A stretch of DNA of 5,254 bases from an uncultured Eubacteriales bacterium (GTDB lineage Bacteria; Bacillota; Clostridia; Oscillospirales; Oscillospiraceae), in NCBI GenBank assembly GCA_949744025.1, contig CATJWA010000270.1, forward strand, positions 1 to 5,254, written 5' to 3'. Each line of letters opens with the position of its first letter. Position 1 is the first letter of the stretch. The translations under genes were made by a program, and so were the position numbers. The notes under the pieces were generated by a model that saw only the letters and a program-made list of their open reading frames with translations, was not told the origin of the DNA and ran no database searches. Shown in pieces: positions 1 to 5,254 of this stretch.

Positions 1-1
1 C

Positions 2-355
2 AGGGCTGACGTTATCGTCTCGGACGGCTTTTCCGGCAACATTCTGCTCAAGAGCCTTGAGGGCACGTCCAAATTTTTCCTCGCCCAAATTAAGGCCATG
101 CTCGCTTCCCTCGACCCCGCCGCGTCGTCCGCGGCAGCGGGCAGTCTTGGCGCGCTCAAGCGCCTGATGGACGCTGCCGAGACAGGCGGCACGCCGCTGC
201 TGGGCATATCCAGACCCGTTATCAAGGCCCACGGCAGCAGCAATGCCCGAGCCATAAGAAGCGCGGTCAAGCAGGCAATAGCCTTTGTCGAGGGCGGCGT
301 TATAAACGACATAAGCGCAAACATCGACTATATGAAGCTCAGCACCGACGAATGA
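2..355 (+). CDS. plsX: Phosphate acyltransferase PlsX, C-terminal part (5' end outside window)
   Basis: PlsX converts acyl-ACP and inorganic phosphate to acyl-phosphate, the donor that PlsY uses to acylate glycerol-3-phosphate; it is a peripheral membrane enzyme of phospholipid synthesis. The window opens inside the gene in the frame starting at base 2 and shows the last 117 residues and a TGA stop. Recognisable family blocks are ADVIVSDGFSGNILLK near the start of the fragment (compare the DGFxGNxxLK block of PlsX) and GGTPLLGISRPVIKAHGSS further on, followed by a typical helical tail with the conserved ARAI...A pattern. The open frame continues upstream to the window edge, so an ATG at base 98 is internal and not the start. 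rnc follows almost directly, so the two are very probably co-transcribed. Unlike many Firmicutes, no acpP or fab gene lies between them. Identification is by motif recognition; confidence is high. Confidence 0.93.
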   Translation, partial: RADVIVSDGFSGNILLKSLEGTSKFFLAQIKAMLASLDPAASSAAAGSLGALKRLMDAAETGGTPLLGISRPVIKAHGSSNARAIRSAVKQAIAFVEGGVINDISANIDYMKLSTDE

Positions 356-357
356 GG
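354..357 (+). promoter_or_regulatory. Ribosome binding site that decides the rnc start
   Basis: GAGG at 354-357, overlapping the plsX stop codon, lies 9 nt before the ATG at 367. The alternative in-frame ATG at 352 has no purine-rich core upstream of it and overlaps the plsX stop as ATGA, so it could be used only by coupled reinitiation. The better-placed GAGG and the family's usual N-terminus favour 367. Confidence 0.5.
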
Positions 358-366
358 CCCAAAATC

Positions 367-1038
367 ATGCATGAATTACAGACAAAACTCAACTACAAAT
401 TCAAGGACAGCGCTCTTATACAGACCGCGCTGACCCACTCCTCCTACGCCAACGAGCACAAATGCCGTAGTAACGAGCGCCTGGAGTTTTTAGGCGACAG
501 CATACTGGGTATGGTGGTGGCGGCCTATCTCTACAGGCTGTATCCGGATATGCCGGAGGGAAAAATGACGCGCCTGCGCGCCGAGCTGGTGTGCGAGCAG
601 AGCCTGCACCGCGTTGCAGGCAAGCTCGGCTTCGGCGACAATCTCCGCCTCGGCAAGGGCGAGGAGCTCTCCGGAGGACGCCGGAGGCACTCGATTCTGG
701 CCGACTGTGTGGAGGCGGTGGTAGCCGCTCTGTATCTTGACGGCGGGTTTGAGGTTGCCCGTGGATTTATAATGGAGCACATACTCTCCTGCCTTGAGCA
801 GGCAGACTTCGCCTATGGCAACGACTGCAAAACAGAGCTCCAGGAGCTGGTCCAGCAAAAGCCGAATCAGAGCCTGAGCTACGTCATGGTGGCGGAAAAC
901 GGTCCCGACCATATGAAATCCTTTACCGCCGAGGTCCGCCTGAACGGCGCCGTGCTCGGTCGCGGCCAGGGGCACACAAAAAAAGAGGCCGAGCAGAACG
1001 CCGCCAGGCTCGCCCTTCAGACGCTCAAGAGCAAATGA
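367..1038 (+). CDS. rnc: Ribonuclease III (RNase III)
   Basis: RNase III is a cytoplasmic, Mg2+-dependent, double-strand-specific endoribonuclease that processes rRNA precursors and some mRNAs as a homodimer. From the ATG at 367 the protein has 223 residues, close to the usual length. The catalytic domain fills roughly residues 1-150 and carries the signature NERLEFLGDS at 36-45, with E37, E40 and D44 as expected metal ligands. The second acidic motif DCVEAVVAALYLDGG follows from 113, with D113 and E116 matching the other active-site acids. A double-stranded RNA-binding domain runs from about residue 156 (TELQELVQQKP) to the end, with the C-terminal KKEAEQNAA block intact. No key residue is missing. 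An upstream in-frame ATG at 352 would add five residues (MRPKI) and overlap plsX by 4 bp; I prefer 367 because of the GAGG site and because family members usually begin just before the LxxKLxYxFKD segment. The stop overlaps the start of the next gene. Confidence 0.95.
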   Translation: MHELQTKLNYKFKDSALIQTALTHSSYANEHKCRSNERLEFLGDSILGMVVAAYLYRLYPDMPEGKMTRLRAELVCEQSLHRVAGKLGFGDNLRLGKGEELSGGRRRHSILADCVEAVVAALYLDGGFEVARGFIMEHILSCLEQADFAYGNDCKTELQELVQQKPNQSLSYVMVAENGPDHMKSFTAEVRLNGAVLGRGQGHTKKEAEQNAARLALQTLKSK

Positions 1039-2057
1039 CGGCGCGGCGCGGGATAATCCCCATCTTCATTCCCCACCTCGGCTGCGGGCACGATTGCGTG
1101 TTCTGCAATCAGAAGCGCATTTCAGGCGCGCTCCACCCCGCGTCTGCACAGGATGTCACACGGGAAATCGAGGCAGGACTCGCCCGCTGCCGCCGGCCGG
1201 CGCAGTGCGCCTTTTACGGCGGCAGCTTCACGGCCATACCGGTCTCCGAGCAGCTCGCGCTGCTTGGCGCCGCGCAGCCGTACCTTCGCTCCGGTGAGCT
1301 GGAGAGCATAAGGCTGTCCACCCGCCCCGACGCCATAGACGAACCCACGCTTGAGCGTCTGCATGAGCACGGAGTAAGCGTTATCGAGCTCGGCGCGCAG
1401 TCGATGGACGACGATGTTCTGATAAAAAGCGGCCGAGGACACAGCGCGGCGGACACAGTGCACGCGGCTGAAATGATAAAGCGCGCGGGCTTTTTACTCG
1501 TGCTGCAAATGATGACCGGCCTGCCCGGCTCGGACGAGGCTCGCGACACGGAAAGCGCGCGGCGCATAATCGCGCTTTCGCCTGACGCGGTGCGCATTTA
1601 CCCGACAGTCATCATACGGGACACGCCGCTTTATGAGCTCTGGCGTCAGGGAAAGTACACTGAGCACACGGTGGAGGACGCTGTGTGCGTGTGCGCACGG
1701 ATTTTGCCGATGTTTGAGCGCGCAGGCATCACCGTTATCCGCCTTGGCCTGAACCCCACGGACGAGCTGTCCGGCGGCTCGGCCGCTGGCGGAGCCTACC
1801 ACCCCGCGCTGGGGGAGCTGGTAAAAAGCCGTATAATGCTAAACCGCGTGCGTGAAATGCTCACAGGCACCGAGCAGGGCCGCGAAAGGCTCGCCTCCCC
1901 GAAGCAGCTCCGGCTGCTCACCGCTCCCGCCTGCGTGTCACAGCTAATCGGCCAGCACAGCTGCAACGCCGAGGCCCTTTGCGCGGAATTTGGTTTTCAA
2001 AGCGTAAAGGTATCCCCGCTTCCCAGGCTCGGTGATGGGGAAATTGAGTTCGGATAA
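1035..2057 (+). CDS. Elp3-like radical SAM protein (no acetyltransferase domain)
   Basis: This 340-residue protein belongs to the radical SAM superfamily: C17, C21 and C24 form the CxxxCxxC motif (CGHDCVFC) that binds the [4Fe-4S] cluster used to cleave S-adenosylmethionine. YGGSF at 61-65 is the expected glycine-rich SAM-binding segment after strand 2. The N-terminal IIPIFIPHLGC and the later RLGLNPTDEL (236-245) and YHPALGELV (from 255) match the Elp3-like family with a Radical_SAM_C-type domain often encoded between rnc and smc in Clostridia. True Elp3 also has a C-terminal GNAT acetyltransferase domain for wobble-uridine modification; here the chain ends after the radical SAM part, which is normal for this shorter group. 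The substrate is unknown to me, and RNA modification is only an inference from Elp3 kinship and the rnc neighbour. The start overlaps the rnc stop as ATGA with no strong Shine-Dalgarno site, suggesting translational coupling. The position after C17 is Gly, where I recall Pro as common (GCPHDC). Confidence 0.85.
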   Translation: MTARRGIIPIFIPHLGCGHDCVFCNQKRISGALHPASAQDVTREIEAGLARCRRPAQCAFYGGSFTAIPVSEQLALLGAAQPYLRSGELESIRLSTRPDAIDEPTLERLHEHGVSVIELGAQSMDDDVLIKSGRGHSAADTVHAAEMIKRAGFLLVLQMMTGLPGSDEARDTESARRIIALSPDAVRIYPTVIIRDTPLYELWRQGKYTEHTVEDAVCVCARILPMFERAGITVIRLGLNPTDELSGGSAAGGAYHPALGELVKSRIMLNRVREMLTGTEQGRERLASPKQLRLLTAPACVSQLIGQHSCNAEALCAEFGFQSVKVSPLPRLGDGEIEFG

Positions 2058-2060
2058 AAT

Positions 2061-2084
2061 AAAGCCGCCCTGTCGGGCGGCTTT
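2061..2084. terminator. Bidirectional intrinsic terminator between convergent operons
   Basis: AAAGCCGCCC (2061-2070) and GGGCGGCTTT (2075-2084) form a perfect 10-bp stem closed by the tetraloop TGTC. On the plus strand the stem starts 3 nt after the radical SAM stop codon and is followed by T-rich sequence to 2099. On the minus strand the stem lies 13 nt beyond the aldehyde dehydrogenase stop and continues into TTTATTTTAT. Both T-tracts are interrupted, but the hairpin is strong, so it probably ends transcripts from both sides. Confidence 0.9.
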
Positions 2085-2097
2085 CTGCTTTATATTT

Positions 2098-3519
2098 TTA
2101 CTGCACGCAAATCCACTGCTCTGTCGTGAATTTTTTCAGCACCCATTCTCCGTTGAAGCGGCCTACTCCGCTTTTCTTCTCCGCGCCGAACATGACGTGC
2201 GGCTCATCTCCGATGGACTGGTCATTGACATGCACCATGCCGCTTTCCAGCCGAAGCGCCACCTGCATCGCGTGATAGCGGTCCGCCCCAAACACGCTGT
2301 TGGACAGGCCGTATATTGTGTCGTTTGCAATGGCCACCGCCTCGTCCTCGTCCTTCGCCCGCAGAACACTGCAAACAGGACCGAACATCTCGTTCTGCGC
2401 CGCTGGCATGTCGTTTGTCACCTCCCCCAGCAGCCACGGATGTATAACGTTCCCCTCCGTCCTGCCCTGCACAAGCACGCGCGCTCCCGCGTCAATAGTC
2501 GCGCCTATGAGCTCAACGCAGTGACGCACCTGCGACGGGTTTATGATAGGCCCTACAAAAACCTCGGGGTCCGCGGGGTTTCCGGCCTTGAGGGCCCGTA
2601 CCTTTTCTGTGAACATATCACAGAACCTGTCATATGTGTCTCCCACCGCGATAATGCGGTTAAGCCCCATGCAGACCTGGCCCTGATTGAAGTACGCGCC
2701 CTTTACGGCAAGCTCCGCGGCGCGCTCAAGGTCCGCGTCAGGCAGCAGAATCATCGTGTTGTTGCCGCCCAGCTCAAGCGAAACGTCCTTAATCTCCGCG
2801 CCGGCCCTCGCGCCTATGCGCTGTCCGACCTCCGTGGAGCCTGTGAAGGACACCATCGCCGAGAGCGGGTGCTCCACTATATAGTCTCCAATCTCGCTGC
2901 CGCTGCCGGCCACTACGTTCAGCAGTCCCTTCGGAAAGCCCGCCCTTTCAAACATCTCCGCAATTACAAAGCCGGAGGCGGGCGTATCTGACGCGGCCTT
3001 GAGCACAACCCCGTTGCCCGTGGCAACCGCCGGCAGCACGGAACGCAGCGCTAAGATAAAAGGCACGTTCCACGGCGCAATCACGGTTATGACTCCCTTC
3101 GGCTTGCGGAACACATAATTATCCTGCCCCGGCACATCCGAGGCCTGAATCTTGCCCTCGAGCATATAGGGAAATGACATAAAATACCGGACAAACTTGG
3201 CCGAGTCACCCACCTCGTACATGCGCTTGGGCAAAATGGCCCCCTGCTCGCGAAGCAGACACTCGTCTATCACGGGCGCGTACTCGCGCGTGACCTGCAA
3301 AAGCCGCTCAAACAAATCTGCCTTTTCACCCGGCAGCGTCCTTTCCCACTGCTTTTGCGCCCTCGCCGCCGACTCGTAGGCCTCGTCCACATCCGCCCGG
3401 CTGGCCGAGCGGTAGCTGTACAGCAGCTCGCCGCTGTACGGGTCGCGGTTTTCAAGAATCCGCTCTCCCGTGCCCTCTCGCCACTGTCCGTTTATATACT
3501 GCCTATCATATGCTTTCAT
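2098..3519 (-). CDS. NAD(P)-dependent aldehyde dehydrogenase, benzaldehyde/vanillin dehydrogenase-like
   Basis: This soluble enzyme of the aldehyde dehydrogenase superfamily oxidises an aldehyde to the carboxylic acid with NAD(P)+. From the ATG at 3519 it has 473 residues, normal for the family. All core residues are visible: N151 in APWNVPF, K174 in the cofactor-binding strand (VVLKAASDTP), FTGSTEVG at 225-232, general base E249 in LELGGNN, catalytic C283 in GQVCMG, and EMFGPV at 377-382. The C-terminal run HVNDQSIGDEPH ... SGVGRFNGEW ... TTEQWICVQ resembles bacterial vanillin/benzaldehyde dehydrogenases (YfmT/XylC group), suggesting an aromatic aldehyde, though substrate cannot be fixed from sequence. 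An ATG at 3537 would add six residues and overlap the upstream stop, but AAGGAGG sits 8 nt before the ATG at 3519, so I choose that start. It is the second gene of an operon with an alcohol dehydrogenase that would supply its aldehyde. Confidence 0.9.
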   Translation of the reverse strand: MKAYDRQYINGQWREGTGERILENRDPYSGELLYSYRSASRADVDEAYESAARAQKQWERTLPGEKADLFERLLQVTREYAPVIDECLLREQGAILPKRMYEVGDSAKFVRYFMSFPYMLEGKIQASDVPGQDNYVFRKPKGVITVIAPWNVPFILALRSVLPAVATGNGVVLKAASDTPASGFVIAEMFERAGFPKGLLNVVAGSGSEIGDYIVEHPLSAMVSFTGSTEVGQRIGARAGAEIKDVSLELGGNNTMILLPDADLERAAELAVKGAYFNQGQVCMGLNRIIAVGDTYDRFCDMFTEKVRALKAGNPADPEVFVGPIINPSQVRHCVELIGATIDAGARVLVQGRTEGNVIHPWLLGEVTNDMPAAQNEMFGPVCSVLRAKDEDEAVAIANDTIYGLSNSVFGADRYHAMQVALRLESGMVHVNDQSIGDEPHVMFGAEKKSGVGRFNGEWVLKKFTTEQWICVQ

Positions 3520-3527
3520 GTCCCTGT

Positions 3528-3534
3528 CCTCCTT
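3528..3534 (-). promoter_or_regulatory. Strong ribosome binding site that decides the aldehyde dehydrogenase start
   Basis: On the minus strand AAGGAGG occupies 3534-3528, 8 nt before the ATG at 3519. It begins within the stop codon of the upstream alcohol dehydrogenase gene, so ribosomes ending there can pass to the next start. The site lies downstream of the competing ATG at 3537 and cannot serve it, which argues for the 3519 start. Confidence 0.8.
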
Positions 3535-4634
3535 CATTTGTCCATGCGCAGCACGGCCTTTATCACCCTGCCGTTCCCGCTGTCGTCAAACGCGCGGTTT
3601 ATGTCCCTGAAATTGTAAAACGTGATAAGCCTGTCAAACGGGAAGCGCCCCTGACGGTAATACTCCAGCAGCTCGGGAATAAAAATCTGCGGCAGCGAGC
3701 AGCCCTCAACAAGTCCGGCCAGCGTCTTGACCTGGCCCATGAGCTCGTTTTCCACGTTTATCGTCAGTGTCTGCGTTGCTCCGAGTATAACGCAGGTACC
3801 CAGCGGGCGCGTGCAGTTCAGGCTCTGGCGCACGCACTCGCCCGAGCCGGTGCAGTCCACGGCGTAGTGCGCTCCGTCTCCGCCCGTCAGCTCCCGCACT
3901 CGCGCAATGACGTCGTGGCACTCCTTCGCGTTCACCGCCGCCGTCGCGCCCAACTCACGTGCCAGCTCAAGACGCGAGGGCACCACGTCGCAGGCTATGA
4001 TTGTTGTGCAGCCGGCTATTTTCGCCGCCATAACCGCACTCAGACCCACGGGACCGCAGCCGGTTATAAACAGGCTGTCGCTTGGCCTCGGCTTGATATA
4101 ATTGAGCACCGCGCCCGCGCCGGTCTGTATGCCGCAGCCCATCGGCGCGGCAAGTGCGGGGTCAATGTCTTCCGGCAGAAGTATCAGGTTGTTGACATGC
4201 ACCACCGCGTGCGTGGCAAACGCGCCCTGTCCGAAAAATGAGGAGACAGGCTTTCCGTCCTTATGCAGGCGCTTAGTGCCGTCAAACTGCACTCCGCCGA
4301 AATTGAGCCGCCGGTTTTCACGACAGCCGTAGGGCCGTCCGGTCCGGCAGGCCTCGCATGTGCCGCAGTAGCCGAAGGAAAATCCCACCCTGTCCCCCGG
4401 CTTGAAGCCCGTCACGCCCTGTCCCGTCTCCAGAATCTCGCCGCAGCCCTCGTGTCCGAACACCGCGGGCAGAGGTACGGGAATTATCTGCCGGCGCGGC
4501 ACATCACCCGTGTGGCAGACGCCGCAGGCGATTATCTTCACCAGCACCTCGTTCTGTTTTGGCGGGTCAAGTTCCATGTCCACTATACGAAAATCCTCGC
4601 CCGTGTTTTCAACAACCGCCGCCTGTATTTTCAT
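3534..4634 (-). CDS. Zinc-dependent alcohol dehydrogenase, aryl/benzyl-alcohol dehydrogenase-like
   Basis: This 366-residue medium-chain dehydrogenase interconverts an alcohol and its aldehyde using NAD(H). Catalytic zinc ligands appear as C37 (ACGVCHTGD), H61 with E62 (FGHEGCGEI) and C167 (PMGCGIQTGAGAV). The structural zinc lobe is complete: C90, C93, C96 and C104. The Rossmann fold carries GCGPVG at 192-197, and an acidic D216 lies 19 residues after the last glycine, as in horse liver enzyme, which points to NAD rather than NADP. The LAAPMGCGIQTGAGAV block is characteristic of the benzyl-alcohol dehydrogenase (XylB-like) branch and of the related glutathione-dependent class; the adjacent aldehyde dehydrogenase supports the former. 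The natural substrate remains inferred. An AAAGGAG site (4648-4642) lies 7 nt before the ATG, so the start is well supported. It is the first gene of the minus-strand operon, preceded by a promoter and a palindromic operator candidate; its stop is 14 nt from the next start. Confidence 0.9.
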   Translation of the reverse strand: MKIQAAVVENTGEDFRIVDMELDPPKQNEVLVKIIACGVCHTGDVPRRQIIPVPLPAVFGHEGCGEILETGQGVTGFKPGDRVGFSFGYCGTCEACRTGRPYGCRENRRLNFGGVQFDGTKRLHKDGKPVSSFFGQGAFATHAVVHVNNLILLPEDIDPALAAPMGCGIQTGAGAVLNYIKPRPSDSLFITGCGPVGLSAVMAAKIAGCTTIIACDVVPSRLELARELGATAAVNAKECHDVIARVRELTGGDGAHYAVDCTGSGECVRQSLNCTRPLGTCVILGATQTLTINVENELMGQVKTLAGLVEGCSLPQIFIPELLEYYRQGRFPFDRLITFYNFRDINRAFDDSGNGRVIKAVLRMDK

Positions 4635-4691
4635 CCTTCTGCTCCTTTCTCAGAATCCCTGCCGTGCGGATACGGCTTCTCGCCGGCACAG

Positions 4692-4703
4692 ATTGTATAC
4701 AAT
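4692..4703. promoter_or_regulatory. Perfect 12-bp palindrome, candidate operator for a GntR/FadR-type regulator
   Basis: ATTGTATACAAT is an exact palindrome in the leader of the dehydrogenase operon. It starts about 10 nt downstream of the predicted -10 element, at roughly +3 to +14, where a bound protein would block initiation. Its core fits the t.GTa.tAC.a pattern I recall for FadR-subfamily GntR repressors. That family link is an inference, and no regulator gene is in the window. Confidence 0.6.
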
Positions 4704-4712
4704 TTTAGCCTT

Positions 4713-4741
4713 ACTTTAACCTTTATTTGCTCTTTTGTCAA
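4713..4741 (-). promoter_or_regulatory. Sigma-A-type promoter of the alcohol/aldehyde dehydrogenase operon
   Basis: On the minus strand a perfect TTGACA (4741-4736) is separated by 17 nt from TAAAGT (4718-4713; 4 of 6 consensus positions). Transcription would start near 4706, giving a leader of about 70 nt before the ATG at 4634. The imperfect -10 next to a palindromic site fits a regulated promoter. Confidence 0.65.
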
Positions 4742-4826
4742 CTGCTTTTTGATTTAGCCGCATCTTTTGTACGATTACGCTAAAGTGGGGCAAAGAGCTC
4801 TATCAATTTTGCCGGGCACACCGGAT

Positions 4827-4855
4827 TTGAATTTAGCCCTGCTGCGTGATACAAT
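4827..4855 (+). promoter_or_regulatory. Extended -10 promoter of the MmcQ/YjbR gene
   Basis: TTGAAT (4827-4832) and TACAAT (4850-4855) are 17 nt apart, and a TG dinucleotide at 4847-4848 makes an extended -10. Predicted start is near 4862, leaving a leader of about 25 nt that contains the GGAGG site at 4876-4880. It points away from the dehydrogenase promoter, so the two genes are divergently transcribed. Confidence 0.65.
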
Positions 4856-4886
4856 ATGTGGCGTATTACTGTACTGGAGGCACACA

Positions 4887-5254
4887 ATGGACACGTCAAC
4901 ACAAAAGCACCGCATTGAGATCCATATACACGACACCTACGGCGCCCCGGCGGAACATCTCTGGGCGCAGTACCCGGACTACGCGGTGTTTCGCCACACG
5001 CACAGCCGGAAGTGGTTCGCGGCCGTCATGGAAATCCCCGCGGCCCGCCTCAGCCTTGACTGTGAAAAAAATGTACAGATAATAAACCTTAAATGCGGCC
5101 CCCTTCTTCTCGGCTCTCTGCTGTCCGAGCCCGGTTTTTTTCGAGCTTACCATATGAACAAAAACAACTGGGTCTCCGTTCTGCTTGACGATACAGTCCC
5201 CGACGAAAAGCTCTGCTCCCTTCTTGCTTTGAGCTATGACAGCGCAGCGTCCAA
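4887..5254 (+). CDS. MmcQ/YjbR family protein (3' end outside window)
   Basis: The open frame from the ATG at 4887 runs to the window edge without a stop: 122 residues plus two bases. GGAGG at 4876-4880, 6 nt upstream, supports the start. It matches the small MmcQ/YjbR family, whose members adopt a CyaY-like fold and are often annotated as DNA-binding; their cellular role is not established. Visible family hallmarks are YPDYAVFRH at 29-37 followed by RKWFA at 41-45, NLKC at 67-70, AYHMNKNNWVSV at 87-98, LDDTVPDE at 100-107 and LLALSYD at 112-118. These blocks reach what is normally the end of the domain, so probably only a few residues are missing. No extra fused domain is visible. It is divergent from the dehydrogenase operon and separated by about 250 bp; nothing in the sequence ties it functionally to that pair. 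Confidence 0.88.
   Translation, partial: MDTSTQKHRIEIHIHDTYGAPAEHLWAQYPDYAVFRHTHSRKWFAAVMEIPAARLSLDCEKNVQIINLKCGPLLLGSLLSEPGFFRAYHMNKNNWVSVLLDDTVPDEKLCSLLALSYDSAAS

Noticed and set aside
490..975. A 161-codon minus-strand open frame inside rnc
   Set aside because: It is fully antisense to a confident RNase III gene and has no recognisable motifs.
2032..2991. A 319-codon plus-strand open frame opposite the aldehyde dehydrogenase gene
   Set aside because: It starts inside the radical SAM gene, runs through the terminator hairpin and lies antisense to a clearly real enzyme. Its product is rich in Arg, His and Leu with no recognisable domain, as expected of a shadow frame in GC-rich coding DNA.
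3510..4241. A 243-codon plus-strand open frame opposite the alcohol dehydrogenase gene
   Set aside because: It is antisense to a gene with all zinc and Rossmann motifs intact, has no ribosome binding site or family resemblance, and has the biased composition of a shadow frame.
4661..4676. GCCGT/ACGGC inverted repeat in the leader of the dehydrogenase operon, considered as a riboswitch or attenuator
   Set aside because: It is a 5-bp stem with a 6-nt loop and no T-tract, no competing hairpin and no conserved aptamer core that I recognise. It may influence mRNA stability but does not support a regulatory RNA call.
4811..4824. CCGG-GCACA-CCGG inverted repeat upstream of the MmcQ/YjbR promoter
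   Set aside because: Arms of 4 bp are too short to distinguish from chance in this GC-rich sequence.
4846..5082. A 78-codon plus-strand open frame overlapping the MmcQ/YjbR gene
   Set aside because: It is in another frame of that gene, its product is a Thr/Arg/Ser-rich sequence, and the GGAGG site is placed for the ATG at 4887 and not for this start.
1..5254. Mobile element, tRNA, CRISPR array, toxin-antitoxin or defence system
   Set aside because: I found no transposase or integrase motifs, no tRNA-like cloverleaf, no regularly spaced direct repeats and no small toxin-antitoxin pair. All long open frames that look real belong to known families.

Overview
The window looks like a chromosomal segment of a Firmicute, most likely a moderately GC-rich member of the Clostridia. 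The evidence is the run plsX (3' end) - rnc - Elp3-like radical SAM protein. I recall this neighbourhood from clostridial genomes, where it is usually followed by smc and ftsY. Strong AGGAGG-type ribosome binding sites and tightly packed genes agree. The assignment rests on gene order and protein similarity read by eye, not on a database search.

Layout. (1) 1-2057, plus strand: a tight housekeeping operon. It holds the last 117 codons of plsX (acyl-ACP:phosphate acyltransferase), complete rnc (RNase III), and a complete radical SAM protein of the Elp3-like family without an acetyltransferase domain. The rnc/radical SAM junction is an ATGA stop-start overlap. (2) 2061-2084: a perfect 10-bp, 4-nt-loop hairpin with T-rich flanks on both sides, acting as a shared terminator for two convergent operons. 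(3) 2098-4634, minus strand: a two-gene operon of a zinc-dependent alcohol dehydrogenase of the aryl/benzyl-alcohol type and an NAD(P)-dependent aldehyde dehydrogenase of the benzaldehyde/vanillin dehydrogenase type. Together they could oxidise an alcohol to the aldehyde and then to the acid (or run in reverse). (4) 4635-4886: a divergent intergenic region. It holds a sigma-A-like promoter for the dehydrogenase operon, a perfect 12-bp palindrome at the predicted transcription start (a likely repressor operator of the GntR/FadR type), and an extended -10 promoter for the next gene. (5) 4887 to the window end, plus strand: a MmcQ/YjbR family protein, cut by the window edge.

The two halves are functionally unrelated. 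The plus-strand operon is lipid and RNA housekeeping. The minus-strand pair is an accessory catabolic or detoxifying module, apparently under its own regulated promoter. It lies where many relatives would have smc, and acpP is absent between plsX and rnc, so this neighbourhood seems rearranged relative to the common clostridial order. I see no mobile element, tRNA, rRNA, CRISPR array or new defence-like system.
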